The notes beneath the pieces were generated by a model. The model was not told the origin of the DNA, searched no databases, and saw only the letters and a program-made list of their open reading frames with translations. A stretch of DNA of 64,000 bases from Ascidia mentula (taxonomy: Eukaryota; Chordata; Ascidiacea; Phlebobranchia; Ascidiidae): the NCBI GenBank assembly GCA_947561715.1, contig OX387200.1, positions 19,098,501 through 19,162,500 of the forward strand. The letters run 5' to 3'. Positions 36,001-49,548 of the stretch are shown here, piece after piece (position 1 is the stretch's first letter; each line of letters opens with the position of its first letter). A program made the position numbers and the translations under genes.

Positions 36001-39000
36001 GCGACACAAAATAGTCGCGTCTTGGGGCTCCTAATGGCCCGCATTAGGACCGAAACTCGTTTTTTTGGTTCTCGGCTGTGTCTCCGGCCTGCCCGCAACG
36101 TGAGTGTTTATGTGTTGGAACCGGGTTGAAGATACACAAGACACTCCCCCCTCCCCCAGCATGCGCATTCTCCTTGCGTGTGGGGATGAGCACTATAATA
36201 ATGCACATCGCATTGATCCGACTGATACAGTGGCGGGTGGTGATCACGGCTGAATTAAAAAAAAAACTTTTGTTTACGATTGATTTCGTGATAGTTTTAC
36301 AATAAATTTAAGGTCCTGTCAACAGCCACATAATGCATTACCTAAGTTGATTTATTTTGGTGAAAAAAAAAGATTGCTGCTCGCGTAGAGTAAATTGCAC
36401 AACAATTTCACAACAAGAAATTTATGTTTCATCCATGGAAGAACCACCTTTTTGGTTTACATTAAACAAAACGATTTAAAGCTTAACTGTGATGCGGTTT
36501 GGTCACTCCCAACAGCAAAAATTGGCAATGTGTTTGCCAAATGTTTTTTTTTAAGTTTTGCTTTTTTTAAGTTTTGCTCATACCTTTACATTTTGTTATA
36601 GAACTTAGGGTTCCCCGGAAGCCACGTTGAGAATCAATGCTGCAAAATTGTGGTCCAGGATTCCCAAACCGCATTTTTTTCATTCTCCCTTCGGTAAATC
36701 TTGCTCGATTCGCAACGCAGGATCAGCGTGAAAACGGATTCAAGAAAAAATGCGCGGCTTGATCGGAAATATGTTTTGTCTTTGGAAATAAAATCCCACC
36801 CAGTTGGGCCTTGCATGTGCTTTTATGAATTATTCACTAAAGTCAGGGATTTTGGCGTTCATGCCCCCAGAGCCGTCGCCGCATTTACTTTCTCTGAGTC
36901 TAATGATGTTCGGCCTTTCGGAAAAATATTATTTTCACGCGCAAGGCAAGCGCGCGGCCTGACGATGACTGTGGGCTGTTCACATCTAAATTTTGTCAAT
37001 ATGACCGAATGTAACCCACAAAATTGAAACTGTGACATTTTACCCGAGAAATGCGAGAATAAAATGCCACGCGTCGTATTTGAAAAGTTTTATTTTTGTC
37101 GATCATTCCACCAAAAACAAAATAAAAACACGCACTTGCGAAAAAATTCAATATCATAAGCATGATTTTGATCTATTTGTTAATTTGTAAGCAAGTTTTA
37201 TTGTACCATGGCTGATGTACCACACTTGGCAATATTCACATGGGAAATTTCGACATAACATGTTTCGTAATAAGGTTCGTAAAAATCCGCCAATAAAAAA
37301 ATCCTTTAGCGTCAAGAAGGCAGAGTCTTGGTATTGGAGAAACAACGCCACTCGAGCTGCGACAACTTGCGACGAAATCCACAGCGCACCGAAATCCGTT
37401 TTGACAGCGGCCAAAAATATTTAATTCAATGGAATATACGGTGCAGAAAAAAATGAGGCAGTCATTACCAGCCAGGAGAGTCGCGACTTATGCGCCCGCG
37501 ATACATTTACATCTTCGCGTCGACCGCGTAACAGGATTACAGCGCGACCCACTGCGCATGCGCGTCGCAGCGTTCCTAATGTTATCGGTTCGGGCGGAAC
37601 GCTAGAGTTTGACCCGCCCCGGAGGAGAGCATCAAGAAAACACGTTGATCGTAGACATTCCTCCTTCCATTGCAATATTAAACCTCAGCCTCCGTCTCTA
37701 GGTTGAAGCCACGCCTCCAAAAGAGGGCGGGACGTGTGACGTCACAATGGGTCGACAATAAGCACGCGTTCGCGATTCGCCACGGGCGATATTAAGCGAG
37801 TCAGCGCCAGGGGCCCGAGCCGATAATGGGCCGGGGTCGGCGTAGAAACTAGATTAACAATTTCAAGGCGGCAGCGACGAAATGCAATTGCTCGACCCCG
37901 ACGCGAATCGTAAAGGGTTTACCTTAATTCGTTTTGGGACTTTCGCATTTCGACTCGCATATGCAAGTGCTCTCTTTCCCAGCGATGCCATCGCTTCACC
38001 GTGGTCGCGACATTATCAAATTTATGCGCGCCCTGCTCAATTTCGCAGCGCGACGCAAGACGCCATTTTGTTTTTCTCAGCGATTATCCCCGACGCGATT
38101 GATCAAAAACCTCCGCTGGGTCGCTAATTGTGACGCAACAAAGGCGAGAAGCGAAAGCGTTCTTTGGACACCTAAAGCGTTCCGTGTATCCGTAAATAAA
38201 TATTGTGGTAGCGGCGACTTACCTTGTTCGAAATCGCCTTGGAAGGATTTGCCTTCAAACGAAAATGTAACCCAGTCTGTTGATTGTGGCCAAGCGGAAA
38301 GGAGGAAACTCCCGGAACCAATTATTGATTTGTTTTCATTGTTGTCCCGGAAATGTTTGTTCTGGAATTACGTAATTACGCCATCGCAGTGAATTTCAAT
38401 GTGTAACTGTCCACAAATTATCTGAATTTCGTAATTCAGTCAAAACGTACTCCTAAAAGTGCGGGAAGAAATTTAACTGTTTTCTAATGTTTGTCATTTT
38501 GGAGTTTAGGAATTTTTTGTTATTCTGATCGTCGTTGTACGCTATCAAAACTTATCTGGTGTTTTTACTGTTTGTAACAAGTTCATAATACAGAATGAAA
38601 AACACACATTTTCGCTTTGTGTCATAATAATATTAGTTATTTTTCAAATATTGTAAAAAGAACACAGGAATATAGTTTGTCAACCAGTTCTCAAAACAAT
38701 GCAACAAGAGTGACCTTAAAACCAAAATGGCATCACATCAATATAACACGTTAGTATGACCGCAACAGGTAACAAACGATTAAGTAAACCAGACTTTTTT
38801 AAGCCGATCGACCCAGAATACCTTTTTATGTGTGTATAACTGTTGGCGACCTGATTTGTGTAAACACGACAATTTGTTCCAAACGAGATTGTTCGCTTAA
38901 TCCGTATCCCCGCAGCGCAAGATTAACTTTCTCGCTCTCTCAAATTCTCTCGTGGGCGCGGAAAAAATTCTCAGATGTACCCAACCTGTCATATTAGCGC

Positions 39001-40493
39001 ACGGCCATTATGCCGTCATAAACGGCCATTGTTCGCTAATAGACGTAATCTGGCCGGTGGCTGAGGGGACAGCCAGGATTACCCCGCATGACAAGGGGGG
39101 TTACGTGCGACCCTGTGTGACGTCGCTGACTTCGTCAAGGTGAAACGATGTGAACTAATTAAAGTCGCCACGCGGGGCGCATCTAAGTCTCCATAATCAC
39201 ATTTGTTTCTGTTCTGTTTTGCTCCGCCGCTTTCTCGCATGAAACCACTTGGTTGCTGTGTTTTCCAACCTTGTTTGGTCGTGGATGCCGCATGATTCTG
39301 CTGCAGTGTCTCCACTTAAATTTTGGTAGAATACACATGCGCGCAAAAAAATACTGATATTGACCATATTGAAGCTAACATTTACAGGGTTGTCAGCTAC
39401 AAACGCTGTTTTGGAACTATCAGTACGAATATTGTTTGGAATACAATACCCAGTTTATACCTCCGGGCATATAAAACACATGCCCAACTCCCAGTCTCGG
39501 AGGAAGCATTACGACCAGGCGATCAATGCAATTCCTAATGCGCATCCGCTGGAGCAAGCTTAAACCTTGCAAAGGATACGCTCAAATCGATGTTCGGTGC
39601 ATTAAATCATCAGGGAATCACTTTAACATGCATATTGCAATCTACCAATCGACCCCGAGTTGCGATATGAGGGATTACACTAACAATTAATCGCCCAATG
39701 TGGCCGCAGTCGCATGTGCACTGGGATATGTTCGCTACACGCGATTGACTTTGCTTCGTGTTTCAGTAAATAAATCTGTTCGCCTTTTTACCGCTGAAAA
39801 TAACACAATGGCAATGTGAGAATTTTTTAATTCCTTCAGTTTGAATGAAAGTTGAATATCAGAAAGGGAAGAAAAGAAATTTCAAGTTACGACAGATGCA
39901 CCGACACTGAAATGATACCAAGATGTATATTGGCTCGTACCTAGTGAATTTATTATGACGAAGACTAAATAACAAGGGGTTACGCCACATATTTTTAACT
40001 TAAATCTCAAAACCACAAGTCGGATGAACCAACCAAAAAAGAAATTACAATTACAATGAAAATCTGGAAAAACTAACGGTGATTTCTTCAAGGACACCCA
40101 TGCGTCAGGTAAAGCAGCTCGCAATGTCAATACAGTGGAAAATAATCCGGGATCTCATCCAAAAGCGAAACCGTCATAAAAATCCAACCCACTCCAACGA
40201 GTGCGAGTAATTGCTGCGTTTGATCTGGCCGGGATTAAGGGGTAGATAATTAGACTTGCCGCTGATGCTTTTTCTTGGATCATGGCTGCTGTTTGCTCGC
40301 GCATGCGCACTCACCGGGTGCCGTCAGCGGATTACGCGGTCAAGGAGCGAGAGGGCGCGGAGGGAAAAAGGTTTTTCGCCTCATATTTCGTCGCTACAAG
40401 AAGGCGATACTCGATCATTCGTCAGTTGATAGTCTTCGAGATACTCCAGACCTCAAGGCGGATTCAAAGCACGAACGCAGTTGCAGATTCGTA
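33001..40493. promoter_or_regulatory. Gene-free region upstream of Six3/6 with GC-rich islands
   Basis: No convincing coding exon. Several GC- and CpG-richer blocks stand out against AT-rich DNA: about 33000-33300, 34120-34350, 35640-36240, 37440-38130, 38880-39200 and 40200-40480. They contain TGACGTCA at 33057, 35921 and 37737, and GGATTA/TAATCC (K50 homeodomain, Otx-type) sites at about 37536, 39067, 40145 and 40226. This fits an extended control region for the downstream anterior neural homeobox gene, but the role is inferred from position and composition only. The 152-residue open frame at 37934-38392 looks composition-driven. Confidence 0.45.
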
Positions 40494-42699
<2,206 letters not shown>

Positions 42700-44243
42700 C
42701 GTCATCTCGAAGGAATTGGTGACTTTTGTAAAAAAATCGTTTCTTTTCGTTATTTTTTATTTTTGCACTTTGCTATTTTTGTCGTCGTTGCGTCACTCTT
42801 TATTACAAAAGTGGTTTCATGAGTTTTGGCGTCATTTGGAAATTTAAAGGTTGTCAGGGAAGCGAATGGTAACCTTCCGACACTTTAGTTAAAATTGCCA
42901 CCTTACAGAATGTTGGCATTACTCAGCCGCTTATAGAGACACTGCTTTAAACTCAACAATATTCATTCTTCAACGCAGACGACAGCTGTTTCCAAACGTA
43001 CAACGCCACCATTGTTGCTGAAACTTTTTTTTTGGCCCACCTTCTCTTTAATTTTTTTTCACCAACATGCTTTGTGTGACGTCAACCCCTCATAATCATT
43101 ATTTTTCCAATTGTCCTTGTTTTAACTTCGATGGCCAAAGCCTTCGCATACATAACGAGGTACCATAAACATCCAAATAACCTCCCCTTCATACGACGTG
43201 GGAATCAACAAACAGAGGTGCATTGTTAATGTCACTCACGCAAAAAAAACATACAGAAAGGTTGCAGTTAATCTGGAAGCATATGTTGGTCTATCGATTG
43301 ACAGAGTCAGCTAATTCGCACTAATACCGCGTGCCAAGGAAATAACCTCGCCCGTCTTGGGATATTCTGGATCGTATTGAGTCGTATATATCGATATCAA
43401 TAACGGATATGCGTGTGTGTGTAAATGTTGCAATGTCCTTGGGAAGTGCCAAAGAGGATTTGGCTGGAAATGAGGGATTTGTTTACGTATTGGGTATGGA
43501 TTACAGCTCTCAGGTTGCTACCACTTGCACTAGGGTTTAGATTATATAGATAAGGGATTGGTTGATATTCGTTGAGATCAATAACAACGTGTATAGAATT
43601 GCGACTGCTAACAATCGCTCGGCATTATTTCTTCCAAAACGAGCTCATGGCAGAGAAGTTGCCTTGGTTTGCGACTGCACCTGAATCAAAAGATGTTGAT
43701 GGAATATTTCAAAGACTAAGAACCCGGTAGATTATGAAACAATGCAAGCAGCAGTTCGGCGTCGGCCATTTATGTCATGAAATCCATTTTCTCCAATACC
43801 ATACATAATACAAGAACATTTGCCTTGATTAAATATATTTAAAGAGACAAATCCTCTTTTTGAACCAAAACCGGCTCAACGGATACAAGCGGACACTTGG
43901 ATGTCACTTTGACCTGTTGGTGTTTTATTTTTTCACAGTCGGTAATGAGTAGGCCAGGCGATTTGTGTGACTGCCACGTAGCCCACACTCGACGCATCAG
44001 AGAAGACCAACTGCTGGCCATCACTATTATTCCCCTACCTGACAATTAGCCGGCTTACTGCCGATCCCCCCATTTCTTGTCGTTACGCACAACAACACAC
44101 GCAGTATTGCAGAATATCGCAATGTGTTCGGCGACGGATATATTTCGTTTGCATCAAAATGTTTGTGGGTAAAGGGCTCCATAGCGCCAACTTGCGATAG
44201 TCGATTCGCAAGTGTGCAAGGTAAACTGTTGTCACAATTTCAA
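42700..44243. other. Convergent intergenic region between Six3/6 and the NUDT22-like gene
   Basis: Contains the 3' ends of both genes. TGACGTCA occurs at 42697 (overlapping the Six3/6 stop) and 43077. No canonical AATAAA was seen close behind the Six3/6 stop, and no further gene is recognisable; the ORF at 43839-44045 (-) has no family features. Confidence 0.6.
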
Positions 44244-46057
44244 CTACGTAATTTGGAATGGCCTCTGACCCTGTTCTCGCTGATGTAAAACCGAAAAAAG
44301 AGTAATCGCGGCTTTGCCGTTGGGACAAAACTGGTTCCACAAATCCGAGTTGTCCCGTTCCAAATATATCACTTCCTAAAAATCAACACTTTTTAAAATA
44401 CCAGGGGAGAATAAAATCGTCAACCTACCTTCACTGAAAGGAATAAACATTGAGTCGATTCGTCACTTTCCGCCCCGCCCTTTTTGTAAAGCTCTTCAAT
44501 CTGATTGGACGAAAGCGAGCACCTGGCGACCAATGAAACGAAGATAATCTTGAAAAAGTTTAAAACGAGTTCTACTGTCTGACATAACAACAGACCTTAT
44601 TACGTAATAGGCGACCGGCCTTCCAGCGCTGAGCTCGTTCCTCACGATTCCAATAAGTTTCGGCTGCTCGAGGAATTTCAGAGGAACATTGACCTGGCGA
44701 GTACATTACAACTTTCCAGTAATTAACCATTCGTTTATGTAAGAAAAGTTGAATCAAAATCAGAATATAATTTCAACCTCGTCGCGAACTTCTTTTAGCT
44801 GCGACAAAAACACCTCTTCAGTGACGTCACGTGCATTCATGACACTGACGTCAGTGGACAACGTGACGTCAGGTTGAACTTCCTACGAAAAGTTTACTCA
44901 TTATATATCACCCAGAACCGTGCAAGGTATAGAAAATTATGTTTCACAAAAAAAACAATTAATAATTGTTACCTTTGGCTCGGGGTGACCCCCGGGAACA
45001 TCAAGCTCACCGGCTCCCTCCGCCACCCAGTGGTTGCGTCGCTGCAGAATCACTTTTTCGTCGCTTGTGACCACAACGCCAGCGACACCCAGCGGATCGG
45101 AAAAGAAATCTTGCTAAAATTTTATTGATTAAGGAAAGGTTGGTTACTTTGGTGGTGACGTAGTGTACCTCGCACTTGGTAACCGATTGGCGTCCCTTTT
45201 CTTTCAAGCTGTCGGCCTCTTTTGCCCAGTTCGTTTCCATATAATCTCTTCAAGAAAATATTGTACAGTGTTTAGAGCCAGGCAACAAAAACTTTCCTGA
45301 TTTTTCTCATAGATATTGATTATAACAACATACCTGTAACAGGTGAGGCCTAGATTGAAAACCAGCTTTTTTGGACCCTCTTTGTAGGTTGTTACAGAAT
45401 GGATTCGAAATTTCAAACCGTTGAACAATCTGCAAATTGACAATTTTCACTTGTGTCAATGAAAAGGTTAAATGGTTTGATTGTAGCAATGTTCATCAAA
45501 GTTTTGGGTTTAGCAAGAATAACAACATCAACTTATTATTAAAATTGCATAATTAGGTGCTTAATGAATATCGTCGTCTATCTTAAAATACCAGCAACCT
45601 CGGGTTCTTTTCCACTCTGGCGCTCCATCGGTTTGATATTAACTTTTCAAATTCGACGTCGACCTGAATACAATCATGCTTGTTTATAAAACAAATTAAT
45701 AAACACCAACTTCGACATCATATTAAAAGACCAGACATTTTAATTTTGTGCAGTGTTTACTGTAGACTGAGTTGAATTGTTTCCCAAAGAAAATATCCTA
45801 CAACCTGTAATGTATTATTTCATCATAGAGGTATTCGGAAAGCCAAGATGTTTAAGTTTACAAAAAAATCATCTCCTTTCAGTATTATACCTTTCGGTTG
45901 AACTCAATGGAAAGATTTACTCCGCACTCATCCATCGAAAGACCGCCCAACGTTTCGCTCATCCACATGATCGACAAACATTCGTCCATTTTGATCGACG
46001 CTGTGTCGTCATTTCCGTCCAACTGACCGGACGTTACGTCATCGGGGGGGATTATTT
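44244..46057 (-). CDS. NUDT22: NUDT22-like Nudix hydrolase (UDP-sugar pyrophosphatase family)
   Basis: Exons (minus order): 46057-45891, 45663-45599, 45429-45334, 45247-45169, 45113-44973, 44882-44778, 44693-44596, 44522-44429, 44375-44244. Landmarks matching vertebrate NUDT22 in order: LFNGLKFRIHS, LGLTCYRDYMETNWA, DPLGVAGVVVTSD, VILQRRNHWVAEGAG, ELDVPGGHPEP, EEVFLSQLKEVRDEV, NVPLKF, LIGIVRNELSAGRPVAYYV, CSLSSNQIEELYKKGG, DLWNQFCPNGKAAITLF. Human NUDT22 hydrolyses UDP-glucose and UDP-galactose; the family's degenerate Nudix box (GG...LKEVRDEV) is kept. A start Met could be in MDECLSIMW (first exon), but that exon also joins in frame to the taspase exons upstream, so a separate start is not certain. 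Three TGACGTCA octamers lie inside exon 44882-44778. Confidence 0.85.
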
Positions 46058-46118
46058 CTGAAAAGAGAAAAAATATTTTTTTTTTAATTACAATAAAACA
46101 CTAAACAGATAATTTTAC

Positions 46119-49100
46119 CGGAATCTTTTGCTTCGCCATTCGCGTCGGTAGTTGATTCAGACGAAACCTGTAGAAAAATAGAAAAAAAGAAAATAACAAA
46201 ATAAGCTATAACTCATAAAGTAAAAGAAATCCCAGAAAAACGACGGGCGCACAACATGGGATATATTGCAAGAGGTTTATGACAATAGCACATCAATAAA
46301 CTGAATAACGACATACAAGAACCCCAAAAAATATCAATTTTTTTCTACAAACCTTAATCCATGTTCCACTGACACTCACAGATTTACCAGAAACTGCACC
46401 GTCTGGAAGTCTGGACACGAGGATCTGAAACAAACGGTAAGTTAAACGCAAACCAGTGTGGGTGAAGTAAATACGTACATGGAAATATCTGGCTAAGACT
46501 GGTTGCTTAATTTTAGCTGAATCGAGCCCTCGATTAAGCATTGTCATATTACTGGCGACAACGATGTATCGAAATATAAATAAAATTGAAACAAGATGTT
46601 TCGGATTAAAGTCAGCTATTTTCTTTTTTGAGCCAAAGACCAGTCTTGTCTTGAATACAAACCTCGGGTTTAGTGTCACGTGTCGACATGTGACCAATCA
46701 GCATGCTGCTCGTTGTATGTCCCCAGACGACCTCAGCTTAAAATGAGGTTCAAAATGTTTAGAATTACAGTTTCACAGCTGTTTCCTTAACAAATTAACT
46801 TTTGTGCTAAACAATTGAAAGCAACCAATTGACCACAAAGAATGTGTTTACAATAACAAGAGAAATTAGATTGTGATAAGAATTTGCCACAGAATTAAGG
46901 TTTACACTTTTGTGTCACGTTCGTTAAAGTGTACACACTCGATATTTGCTCGCCGTCTTTCGATAAGTGCAGTGTCAGCAACCCAGCCTGTCTGTTTGCT
47001 TCAGGACTGAGGAACGACGAACCTGCTCGCAAAAAAGCACAATTAGTTTCTGGGCCAAGTTCCAGCGTCACAATTGTACTTACCTAAAAAATCCTTGAGC
47101 AAGGTGTCCTGCACGGCTTGGTAAGGTTCGTCGCAGTGGCGCAGATTTTCCGCGCATTTTTTCGCTATGGTCGTGTAAACGAGTTGTTCACCGCAGCCTA
47201 TATCACACCACACGTTAAATTTGGTCGTTGCACGTTTTAAGGCACAACACAGACGAAAACTTTTAGATTTATAACAAAATTGTTTTCATTCGTCGTTGTA
47301 AACATATAAATTCGACACTATTGGGTTCATTATATTGCTATGAAAACGGACAGAACGCGGTTTGATCGAAAAATGTGATTGAGTCTTTCAGTATGTGAAC
47401 CTCTGCTACTGTCTTCACATATAATCCGAAAAAAAATAAACCACAACATTTTTGTCCGCACTAACTGCAGGATTTACCTTCTTCCTTTGCTTAAGATTAA
47501 ACGACAGGAACAAGAAAAATAAGGCGAATAAACGTGATTTGCTGGAGAGAAAAGTTGTGTCGAATGAAGTTGAAGTCACCTGAAGATGCAACTGCTACGG
47601 TCGGTTCGTCCTTTTTCCCCATTTGAGCCCAACAACCACAACCGAACGTAGCCGCTTGACCAACTCTTCCCGGTAACTTCATCAACAAACCGCCGCTAGA
47701 GGCCGCTGATGCCACTCTTCCATAGAAATCTAACGCAACTGCACCCACGGTGTCCAGTCTGTGGCAAATGGAAGTGGTCAGAGTTTATACAAGAAAAAAA
47801 GAAATTGCGAAACTAACATGTTACCAATTCTGGAGTTCTAAGTCACAAACGAAACAGAACGCGCTTCAACGAGTTTTTTAGGTTCATTTTGACAAGAAAT
47901 ATCCTACTTGCTATCAAACTGTATGTGAGCCATTTTTTACGTATATAAGATTGAATATTTACAACCTTTGCTGCTTGTATGGAGTTTCACGTTCTTCTTC
48001 TTCTTCGGACGACGAGTCTGTATCACGTGATCGTTTGTGCAATATGTGCTCAGCAATTCTTCGCTGATATTTCATCCAAGTTTTGTAAGCCGATTCTACC
48101 AATCAGCGATCAGTTAATAACCCATAAAAAACACAAATATCCACAGTATTGAGATTTTTCTCGTTTGCACCTCCCGGGCAAGGTTGGTCTCGTGATTAAA
48201 AACAATCCCCGAAATCGCTATCAAAGGGCAAAAATGGTAGAACGAAACTACGACCAATGACGTGATTTAACAACTATAGACTTATCGTAGCACAGAGTTA
48301 TCAGCGTTTACCTGACACGAGGTCGTCAGCTTCGCACATATCAACGTGATGAGCTTTTGCCCATTTCTCAGCCCCGGTTCCACTCATTGAACTAAATAAT
48401 AAACAGTTTTACTTTACCAAAGTGCGCACGGTGACATTCTTACGAAGTGTAGCACAAGTTATTTTAAACAAAATAAATGTACCTCATTATAAAAAGTCTA
48501 TGGTGTGCCATGTTTATTTATATCCAGCTATTGTTTAGGATTTACGCAAAGCTTGTTAACACTGACCAGGGCAAAATTCGACCAAGCAGGAGTTTGCTCT
48601 TTTTAGCTTGTTGAAGTGACATCATGTAAGCAGCTTCGACAGGATTTTTTATGCGACCAACGCACGAAACAGAACCAAACGTCACTTCCCCAGCTGCGAA
48701 AACAAAATACCGACCATAATGACTTTAACTAAAGTTTTTTTTGCAAATTTATGTTTTATTTCAGTTTTCACAAGATCTACCCTTTGAATTTCTGTGGGAA
48801 GTGTCCATTACACTTGCGTCACATTCAACATCCCCACTTTCCGTTAAGTTTGAGCCGAAACCGGCATTTGTCAGTTCACTGTTCTGAGAAAATGTGTTAA
48901 AAACGTTAACATCTCAACAAATTCAAAGTTGGGATTTATGTGTTTTTTGAACTTTCACAATGAACAAATTGAGATGTTTTAAACATTACAAAAGTCGTAG
49001 AATGGTTCCCATTAATTCCAATGTTTGGTGTTGGTAAGAATATGTACATACGGTTATAATTTACTGCAAAACTTTTATAAAAATCACATAAAAACTATTT

Positions 49101-49453
49101 TATTCACCTCCAGTATTTGAACAGACAATGTCACAGCCTCACCAGCAGTCCCCTTGTTTTTTAAGATTTCCACAGCAGCAGTTAGCGCCTGCTCACAGAG
49201 TACTTTGTATCTTGGCCACCTCTCAGGAGAATGGTATCCAGCACCTTGTGGTGGAAAGAAGTTTAGAGTTTGCAAGTATGAGAAGGTGACACAAGCGGAA
49301 AATTTATAAAAGTATTTTGCATTTTTCCAATTAAAAATTACAGAAATTAATTGGGCACAACTAATTTTGCCACAGTCACAAATCCAATATTTTCAACAAA
49401 ATAGTTTTTTACCTAAATGAAGTGCTACCAACCCAACTCCAGAGCATCCATCC
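46119..49453 (-). CDS. TASP1: Taspase-1-like threonine aspartase
   Basis: Exons (minus order): 49453-49413, 49244-49108, 48883-48781, 48693-48567, 48391-48312, 48095-47966, 47758-47580, 47197-47084, 47022-46906, 46736-46663, 46424-46353 and 46167-46119. The chain reads GLVALHLGAGYHSPERW, TNAGFGSNL, ECDASVMD, GRIKNPVEAAY, then the loop with DTDSSSEEEEE, and LDTVGAVALD, where the Thr after Asp is the expected self-cleavage site and nucleophile. SSGGLLMKLPGRVGQAA, FGCGCWAQ, GCGEQLVYT, WGHTTSSM and SRLPDGAVSGKSVSV follow as in vertebrate taspase-1, the protease that cuts MLL and TFIIA. No start Met lies in the first exon; its phase fits the last CARF-like exon upstream. No stop is met before the NUDT22-like exons. 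Confidence 0.85.
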
Positions 49454-49548
49454 CTGCAGAAAGAAATTTGTTGTGAATATTACGTACCATGGACTCTGAC
49501 AACTTTTGAAACACTAAACAGTTGCATTGGTTACAGTAAATGCTCACA

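Noticed and set aside
37934..38392. 152-residue open frame in the gene-poor region.
   Set aside because: No recognisable domain, sits in a GC-rich island where long open frames arise easily, and lacks supporting splice structure.
43839..44340. Open frames on the minus strand downstream of the NUDT22-like gene.
   Set aside because: The frame at 44083-44340 overlaps the true last NUDT22 exon in another frame (DLWNQFCPNGKAAI...), and the one at 43839-44045 shows no family features.
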